From: Thermoplasmata archaeon
GTDB taxonomy: Archaea; Thermoplasmatota; Thermoplasmata; Lutacidiplasmatales; UBA184
Direction: 5' to 3'
Assembly (NCBI GenBank): GCA_030040625.1
Contig: JASHTI010000109.1
Span: 1-25,582 of the forward strand
Length of the DNA: 25,582 nucleotides
Below the pieces are notes generated by a model. The model was not told where the DNA came from, did not search any database, and was given only the letters and a program-made list of their open reading frames with translations. A program made the position numbers and the translations under genes. Position 1 is the stretch's first letter. Each line of letters opens with the position of its first letter. Shown here one piece after another: positions 20,453 to 25,582 of this stretch.

Positions 20453-22837
20453 ATGACCGGAGCGACCGACCGCGCGCGGAGCGCCCGTCCGCTGTTCGGG
20501 CGGTCCGAGGTCCTCGAGGAGGTCGAGCGGTCGCTCGACAACATCGCGACGCCCCAGGCCCGCGCGCTCCTCATCGTCGGGACGAGCGGGAGCGGCAAGA
20601 GCGTGATCCTCGCCGAGGCGGCCGCCCGCGCCGAGGCGCGCGGGTTCGTCCCGGTGCTCGCTCGCGTCCGGCCCCGCGAGCCGCCCGAGCCGTTCCGGCT
20701 CGCCCGGGACCTCGTCGCGCTCGCCGGCGGCGAAGGCGCCGGTGCCGAGGCCGATCTCCTTCCGACCGGAGGCCGTCGTCGCGACGACGCCGCCGGCGGC
20801 CGCCGCGCGGAGGACGAGCTCGAACAGCTGCTCGCTCCGCTGGGCCGGACCGGCGTCGAGGGTCTCGGCTCCGCGCTCCAGACCGCGCGCGTGCGCTTCC
20901 TCGAGCGGTTGCACGAGCTCGCCGAGCATCGCTCGCTCGCGCTGCTGATCGACGATCTCCACCTCGCCGACCCGCTCTCGCTCGGCCTGATCGAGGAGAT
21001 CGGGCACGAGGGGCCCCGCCAGCGGCTCGTCGTCGTCGCGACCCTGGACGCCGGGCCGGGGGTGCCGGAAGGGGCCCGCGCGACGATCGCCCGCCTCCGC
21101 GTGGACGACGCGTTCAAGCCGGTGACGGTCCGGCCGTTCAGCGCGATCGAGCTCACCGAGTTCGCGACCTGGCTGCGCGACGGCCACTCGCCGTCCGCCG
21201 AGGACGTCCTGCGCTGGCACGCCGAGACCGACGGCCACCCGCTCTTCGCCGAGCTGCTCGTCCGCTCGGCCTCCGGCTCCTCCCGTTACGCCGATCGGAC
21301 CGGGTCCGCGCCCGCCAGCCTGACCCAGGTCCTTCTCGCTCGGGTCGCCGACCTGGACGAGGTCGATCGCCGGGTCGTGACGTACGCCAGCGTGCTGGGA
21401 CGCGAGTTCGGGTTCCGGCGTCTCGCCTCCGTGAGCGAGCTGTCGGAGGAGCGCCTCTCCGAGGCGGTGCACCGCCTGGTTCGAGCCGGGATCCTGCGCG
21501 AGGGGGGCGAGGAGGAGTACGTCTTCGCGAGCGAGGAGTTCCGGGCGAGCCTCTACGCCACCGTCACGGAGACGCGCCGCGCGATCCTGCACCGCAAGGC
21601 GGCCCGTGCGCTCGAGGCGCAGGGGCGCGCCAGCGACTTCGAGCTCGCCCGGCACTACTACCTCGGGCGGGACGACGAGAAGGCGATCGAGTTCGGCCTC
21701 CGTGCGGCCGAGGAGGCCGCCGCGGCGTTCGCCTTCGACACGGCACTCACCCTCGTTCGGCAGACGCTCGCGGCGGTGCGCCGGCGCCCGAAGCGCGACC
21801 CGCGCTTCGAGGTCCGCCTCCTGACCGAGGGGGGCCGGCTCCTGGACGAGGCGGGGGATCTGCCGGGCGCCGAGCAGATGCTCAGCGAGGCGGTCACGCT
21901 CGCCCGGGCCGAGGTCGACTTCGACGCACCGCTCGGGCGGGCGCTGCTCGGCCTCGCCTGGGCCCGGGTCGAACGCAGCGACTACGCGGCCGCCGAGCCG
22001 CTCGCCCTCGAGGCGGCGGCCCGCCTGGAGCGGGCCGGAACACCGCGGGACCTCTTCGCCGCCCATCGGGTCCTGGGAACCCTCTACTGGCGGCGCTCCG
22101 ACTTCGACCTCGCCGAGCAGCACCAGCGCGCCGCCCTCGCGATCGCCGAGCGGGACGGGACCCCGCACGAGCAGGGGCATGCCCTGGTCGACGTCGCGAA
22201 CGTCCTGCTCGACCGCGGCCCCGAGTACGTCGAGCCGACGCTCGCGCTGTACGCGAGGGCGGCGGGCCTGTTCGCCCAGCTGGACGACCCGAACGCCACC
22301 GCGCGGGTCCTGATGAACCGCGCCGTCCTGGAGCACCGGATCGGTCGCCGGGACGCCGCCCTCGCGGACATCGGCCAGGCGCTGGACGCGGCCGAGCGGT
22401 CGCGCTCACCGGTCTGGATCGGCTACTGCGTGCTGAACCTCGCGCACTGGCGCGCCGAGCTCGGCGAGACCGAGCTCGCCCGCCAGCTCGCCGACCGCGC
22501 CCTGCGGACCCTCGAGCCGACCGGCGACCGGCTCGCCCGGCAGCAGCTCGCGATGATCCGGGGGATCATCGCCGAGAAGGACCGGCTGTTCGACGAGGCG
22601 GAGCGGGAGTACGCCGAGTCGCTCGCCAACGCCCGGTGGATGGGGATGAAGGGCGAGACCGCCGAGATGCTGTTCCGGCGGGCCCGCCTCGCCTTCGTGC
22701 GCGGCGATCCCGCCGGGGCGCGGACGCTGCTGGCCGAGGCGCGGGCCAACGGCCTCGAGGAGCTCCGCAGCGACCTGAAAGAGGAGTCCGACGCCCTCGG
22801 CACGGCCCTGGTCAACGCGACCGAACGGACCCGTTAA
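20453..22837 (+). CDS. STAND/AAA_16-type ATPase with TPR repeats
   Basis: A 794-residue protein. LFGRSEVLEEVERSL (residues 14-28) is the entry helix of AAA_16-type NTPases. Walker A is GTSGSGKS (about 43-50) and Walker B is LALLIDDLHLAD (about 162-173). A charged, Gly/Arg-rich insert lies near 95-120. The sensor-like ETDGHPLFAEL is near 258-268. A winged-helix-like region (about 300-385) follows, then TPR repeats from about 410 to 790, such as DLAEQHQRAALAIAERDG and RDAALADIGQALDAAERS. This is the architecture of MalT/AfsR-like signalling ATPases, but no DNA-binding domain is seen at either end. It starts 15 bases after the stop of its ATPase-less paralogue and is likely in one operon with it. 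The ligand and target are unknown. Confidence 0.85.
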   Translation: MTGATDRARSARPLFGRSEVLEEVERSLDNIATPQARALLIVGTSGSGKSVILAEAAARAEARGFVPVLARVRPREPPEPFRLARDLVALAGGEGAGAEADLLPTGGRRRDDAAGGRRAEDELEQLLAPLGRTGVEGLGSALQTARVRFLERLHELAEHRSLALLIDDLHLADPLSLGLIEEIGHEGPRQRLVVVATLDAGPGVPEGARATIARLRVDDAFKPVTVRPFSAIELTEFATWLRDGHSPSAEDVLRWHAETDGHPLFAELLVRSASGSSRYADRTGSAPASLTQVLLARVADLDEVDRRVVTYASVLGREFGFRRLASVSELSEERLSEAVHRLVRAGILREGGEEEYVFASEEFRASLYATVTETRRAILHRKAARALEAQGRASDFELARHYYLGRDDEKAIEFGLRAAEEAAAAFAFDTALTLVRQTLAAVRRRPKRDPRFEVRLLTEGGRLLDEAGDLPGAEQMLSEAVTLARAEVDFDAPLGRALLGLAWARVERSDYAAAEPLALEAAARLERAGTPRDLFAAHRVLGTLYWRRSDFDLAEQHQRAALAIAERDGTPHEQGHALVDVANVLLDRGPEYVEPTLALYARAAGLFAQLDDPNATARVLMNRAVLEHRIGRRDAALADIGQALDAAERSRSPVWIGYCVLNLAHWRAELGETELARQLADRALRTLEPTGDRLARQQLAMIRGIIAEKDRLFDEAEREYAESLANARWMGMKGETAEMLFRRARLAFVRGDPAGARTLLAEARANGLEELRSDLKEESDALGTALVNATERTR

Positions 22838-22838
22838 G
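22833..22838 (+). promoter_or_regulatory. TATA-like box for the MenG-like methyltransferase gene
   Basis: GTTAAG overlaps the stop codon of the ATPase gene and lies 23-28 bases before the GTG at 22861. The TAA stop may therefore be part of the promoter. Confidence 0.4.
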
Positions 22839-22860
22839 CGCCGGCCGCCCTCCTCGCACC

Positions 22861-23622
22861 GTGCCCGGAGGAGCGGCCCCGCCCGCCGGGGGCGACGGCT
22901 CGGTGCACCCCGAACGCGGCTCGGCGACGTTCGAGCGCGACGTCCAGCGGATGTTCGCCACGATCGCCGACCGCTACGACACGTTCAACCACCTCGCGAC
23001 GTTCGGCCTCGACCTGCTCTGGCGGCCACGGGCCGTCTGGGCGCTCGCACGCTCCCGGCCCGAGCCGGTCCGCCGGATCCTGGACGTCGGCTGCGGGACC
23101 GGGGCGTTGGGCCGTCTGCTGGCCGCCGCGTACCCCGGGGCGACCGTCGTCGGCCTCGACTTCACCGCCCGCATGGTCACCCGGGCCCGCGCGATCTCCG
23201 GGGGGCGGAAGGGACGCCCGGGGTACGCCCTGGGCGCGGTGCCGCGGCTGCCGTTCGCCGATGGGGCCTTCGACGTCGTCGCCAGCGCCTTCGTGGCTCG
23301 GAACTTCGCCGACTTTCCCCGCGCCTTCGCCGAACTGCGCCGCGTCCTGCGGCCGGACGGCCGACTGCTGACGCTGGAGGTGTCGGAGCCGCCGTCGCCG
23401 ATCGTCCAGCGCCTCTTCCACGCCCACTTCGACCACGCCGTTCCTCTGCTCGGCCGCGCCTTCGATCGCGCCGGCCCGTACAGCTACCTGCCGCGATCGC
23501 TCCGCTCCTTTCCGCCCCCGGAGGAGCTCGCGGCGATCCTCCGGGCGGCGGGCTTCCCCGGAACCCGGACGATCCGACTGTCCGGCGGGATCGTCACCGC
23601 CTACCTCAGTGCCGCGGCGTAG
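22861..23622 (+). CDS. MenG/UbiE-like demethylmenaquinone methyltransferase
   Basis: A 253-residue SAM-dependent methyltransferase. MFATIADRYDTFNHLATFGLD and LLWRPRAVWAL form the UbiE/MenG N-terminal signature. Motif I is ILDVGCGTGALGRLLA, motif post-I is TVVGLDFTARMV, and PFADGAFDVVASAFVARNF with ELRRVLRPDGRLLTLEVSEP supply the remaining strands; the ARNF and LEVSEP elements are typical of quinone methyltransferases. It would methylate demethylmenaquinone, or a related quinone such as thermoplasmaquinone, at the membrane surface. No other quinone gene is nearby, so the exact substrate is inferred. Start GTG 22861 follows a TATA-like box; longer frames lie inside the ATPase gene. Confidence 0.88.
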   Translation: MPGGAAPPAGGDGSVHPERGSATFERDVQRMFATIADRYDTFNHLATFGLDLLWRPRAVWALARSRPEPVRRILDVGCGTGALGRLLAAAYPGATVVGLDFTARMVTRARAISGGRKGRPGYALGAVPRLPFADGAFDVVASAFVARNFADFPRAFAELRRVLRPDGRLLTLEVSEPPSPIVQRLFHAHFDHAVPLLGRAFDRAGPYSYLPRSLRSFPPPEELAAILRAAGFPGTRTIRLSGGIVTAYLSAAA

Positions 23623-23640
23623 GCCCGGCGCGAGGGAACG

Positions 23641-23648
23641 CCTTAAGG
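23641..23648 (+). promoter_or_regulatory. TATA-like box for the aminotransferase
   Basis: The palindrome CCTTAAGG lies 23-30 bases before the GTG at 23671 and stands out in GC-rich sequence. Confidence 0.5.
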
Positions 23649-23670
23649 CGCCCGAGGCCCCTCGGCCCCC

Positions 23671-24789
23671 GTGAGCCCGGCGTTCGACGCCTTTCGCTAC
23701 GCCCACGCGCACCGTCGCGAGGTCGTCTGGCTGAGCCAGAACACCAACCACCTCGTGCCTCCGGAGGTCGTCCGGGGCGCGCTCGAGGAGGCGATCGCCG
23801 AGCGACGCTACGAGGGCTACCCGCTCGGGACCGGCGACCCGGAGCTGCTGGAGCGGATCGAGGCCGATCTCGGGCTGGAGGGGATGCCGCCGTTCCTCAC
23901 GGCGGGCGGTACGGAGGCGCTGTACATGACGACGCGCGCGCTGCTCGGACCGGGCGACGAGGTCGTCGCCTCGGACCCGAGCTACCTCATCATCCACAAG
24001 TTCATCGAGCTGACCGGCGCCAAGGTCGTGGGCCCGGACATCTACCGGCCCCCGTTCCGCCTGACGGCCGACGCCGTCGCCGCCCACCTGAGCCCGCGGA
24101 CGAAGATGATCCTCCTGATCGACCCGCTGAACCCGCTCGGCTCCGGCTACCCCCGCGAGGAGGTTCGGGCGATCGCCGAGCTCGCCCACGACCACCACCT
24201 CACGCTGATCAACGACGTGACGTACCGGGACTTCTCCGAAGGGCACAGCCTCGCGGCCCCGTTCGCGCCGGAGGAGACCGTGACGGTCTGGTCGGTATCG
24301 AAGAACTGCGGCCTCGCCGGGCTCCGGCTCGGAGGCTTCTCGGCCCGGCCTCCGCTCGCGAAGACGATCGCCCGGTTCAACACCAACGATCTCGGCGTCA
24401 ACATCCTCGCGCAGGTCGCCGCCCGCGCCGCCCTGCGCAGCAAGCCGGAGTGGATCGACGCGGTCGTCCGCACCACCCGGGCGAACGGCCAGCGGGTCCA
24501 GGAGGTCGGCCGCAGCGTGCCGGGCGTCACCGCGCCGGTGAGCCCGTCCCGGGCGAACATGACGATCCTGGACATCGCCGCGACGGGGCTGACCCCCGAG
24601 GCGGTGCAGGAGGAGCTCCTGCGCCAGCACGGGGTCTTCGTCCGCGCGGGGAGCTACCTCTCTCCGGCGCACGGGGGCCGGTTCGTCCGCGTCTCGTTCT
24701 CGAACCCGCCGGAGCAGATCGCGCGCTTCGCCGAGGCGTTCCCGGCGGCGATGCGGGCGCTCGCCGCCCGTCCCGCCGTCGCCCACTAG
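23671..24789 (+). CDS. Class I/II (fold type I) PLP-dependent aminotransferase
   Basis: A 372-residue enzyme. Near the N-terminus is WLSQNTNHLVPPEVV. YPLGTGDPELLERIEADLGL is the first substrate loop, and FLTAGGTEALYMTTRALLGPG binds the cofactor phosphate. IDPLNPLGSGYPREE carries the usual Asn-Pro pair, and LINDVTYRDF holds the Asp and Tyr that contact the pyridine ring. The PLP Lys is in SVSKNCGLAGLRLG. RFVRVSFSNPPEQIARF near the end has the substrate-carboxylate Arg. It resembles HisC- and AspC-type aminotransferases, but the amino acid is not certain. Start GTG 23671 has a TATA-like box. Its TAG shares CTAG (24786-24789) with the convergent gene. Confidence 0.9.
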   Translation: MSPAFDAFRYAHAHRREVVWLSQNTNHLVPPEVVRGALEEAIAERRYEGYPLGTGDPELLERIEADLGLEGMPPFLTAGGTEALYMTTRALLGPGDEVVASDPSYLIIHKFIELTGAKVVGPDIYRPPFRLTADAVAAHLSPRTKMILLIDPLNPLGSGYPREEVRAIAELAHDHHLTLINDVTYRDFSEGHSLAAPFAPEETVTVWSVSKNCGLAGLRLGGFSARPPLAKTIARFNTNDLGVNILAQVAARAALRSKPEWIDAVVRTTRANGQRVQEVGRSVPGVTAPVSPSRANMTILDIAATGLTPEAVQEELLRQHGVFVRAGSYLSPAHGGRFVRVSFSNPPEQIARFAEAFPAAMRALAARPAVAH

Positions 24790-25582
24790 GCCGGGCGCGC
24801 CCGGACGTCGACGACGACGTGCGTCCGCCCGGGGCCGTACGGCTTGACCTCGCGGGTGGCCGGCGTCTCGCTCGGACGCGCCCCGCTCGCCCGAAGCGCC
24901 TCCGTCACCTCGGCGACGGCGGCGGATCGCGCCGACGGGGCGTCGACGACGAGGTGAACGTGCAGCGTCCCGCCGGACGGTGCGAGGAGCCGGACGGCGG
25001 TCGGGACCCACGGGACGGCGGTCGGTAGGTAGCCCAGCAGGATCCGGTCGAACCCACCCGGGGCGAGCGGCACGCTTCGGTTGTCGCCGAGCAGCGCGCG
25101 CACCCGGCCCGCGACCCCGTTTGCACGGAGGTTGGCGCGGAGGTAGTCGTAGGAGACCGGATTCTTCTCGACGGCGACGAACTCGGCGCGCGGCTCGGCA
25201 CGCGCCGCGGGGATCGTGAAGTAACCGATCCCGGCGAACAGGTCCGCGACACGTTCGCCCGGACGGACCTGGCGGGCGAAGCGCTGACGTTCGGTGCGGT
25301 TGCCCGCGGCGAACATCGTCCGGGCGGCATCGAGCCGGTAGCGGCAGCCGTGCTCGACGACGACGGTCTCGGTCTCCGCGCCCGCGATCACCTCGACCCG
25401 TGGCTCCCGCAGCTCCCCCTCGATCGGCCCGGTCCGCGCCAGGACCGTGGCGACGCCGAGCTCCCGTTGCCAGAGCTGACCGAGGAGGCGCCGGTGCGGC
25501 GCGAGTTCGGGCGGCAGCCGGAGGAGGAGAACGGCGCCGAGCCGCTGGTAGCCGCTCGGCATCCGACGCGCGAGCTCTGGCC
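24786..25582 (-). CDS. taw2: Taw2/Trm5-like tRNA wyosine methyl/aminocarboxypropyl transferase, N-terminus cut by window
   Basis: About 265 residues are visible. The frame is still open at the window edge (ELARRMPSGYQRLG), so the internal ATG at 25562 is probably not the start. RLGAVLLLRLPPEL opens the known N-terminal domain. VEVIAGAETETVVVEHGCRYRL and DAARTMFAAGNRTER follow. The SAM motif is VADLFAGIGYFTIPAA, followed by VAVEKNPVSYDYLRANLRANG and LLGDNRSV. The motif ILLGYLP (LGY rather than NLP) points to Taw2/TYW2, which transfers the aminocarboxypropyl group in wyosine synthesis at G37 of tRNA-Phe, rather than to Trm5. That distinction should be treated as likely, not proven. The gene is convergent with the aminotransferase. 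Confidence 0.85.
   Translation of the reverse strand, partial: PELARRMPSGYQRLGAVLLLRLPPELAPHRRLLGQLWQRELGVATVLARTGPIEGELREPRVEVIAGAETETVVVEHGCRYRLDAARTMFAAGNRTERQRFARQVRPGERVADLFAGIGYFTIPAARAEPRAEFVAVEKNPVSYDYLRANLRANGVAGRVRALLGDNRSVPLAPGGFDRILLGYLPTAVPWVPTAVRLLAPSGGTLHVHLVVDAPSARSAAVAEVTEALRASGARPSETPATREVKPYGPGRTHVVVDVRARPA

Noticed and set aside
18650..22336. A 1228-codon open frame on the minus strand
   Set aside because: It is antisense to the TPR and ATPase genes, which have clear domains. The minus-strand product is Arg/Glu/Leu/Gly-rich without any family feature.
22834..25011. A 725-codon open frame on the minus strand
   Set aside because: It is antisense to the methyltransferase and aminotransferase genes and shows no domain; it is a GC-content artefact.
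1..25582. CRISPR array, insertion sequence or replication origin
   Set aside because: No regularly spaced repeats, no transposase or integrase, and no cluster of origin-type repeats were seen. The only repeat pair of note is the 14-bp tRNA-end match.

Overview
The window is chromosomal DNA from a high-GC archaeon. The strongest evidence is a block encoding RNA polymerase subunit E', Spt4/E'', GTP-dependent dephospho-CoA kinase, ribosomal proteins S24e and S27ae. An archaeal type II GAPDH, an archaeal-type prolyl-tRNA synthetase, a DUF373 membrane protein and a Taw2-like wyosine enzyme agree with this. A bat-type HTH regulator and a MenG-like methyltransferase would fit an uncultured Thermoplasmatota lineage, but that placement is an inference. 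At least a dozen gene starts have an AT-rich TATA-like hexamer about 23-37 bases upstream in very GC-rich DNA, which suggests mostly leaderless transcripts.

Two parts differ in character and meet at a tRNA-Arg(CCG) gene (8687-8760, minus strand). The left part, 1 to about 8680, is less GC-rich, loosely packed and accessory in content. It holds the 3' end of a PIN-domain toxin, a HAD hydrolase, a RelE-type toxin-antitoxin pair, a PEP mutase/isocitrate lyase family enzyme, an alpha/beta hydrolase broken by an in-frame TAG, and a small Cys-rich protein. It also holds a bat-type HTH regulator divergent from a glyoxalase-fold protein plus an M29-like protein, and a truncated DNA methyltransferase remnant next to the tRNA. 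Several stretches of 400-760 bases have no recognisable gene. A 14-bp segment of the tRNA 3' end recurs in direct orientation at 1127-1140, so part of this region could be an integrated island.

The right part, about 8790-25582, is dense core genome. On the minus strand lie a DCC-family thiol oxidoreductase gene, the rpoE'-spt4-DPCK-rps24e-rps27ae operon, and GAPDH. GAPDH is divergent from an acyl-CoA dehydrogenase. Then come glutamate dehydrogenase with a phosphoribosyltransferase, convergent DUF373, prolyl-tRNA synthetase, and a small two-helix membrane protein. A tandem pair follows: a TPR protein with no ATPase domain, then a full STAND/AAA-type ATPase-TPR protein. The window ends with a MenG/UbiE-like methyltransferase, a class I/II aminotransferase and the convergent Taw2-like gene, which is cut by the window edge.

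The most interesting points are the ATPase/ATPase-less tandem pair, the amber codon inside an otherwise full-length hydrolase, the M29-like protein that has lost its HxD metal ligands, and the possible tRNA-bounded island.
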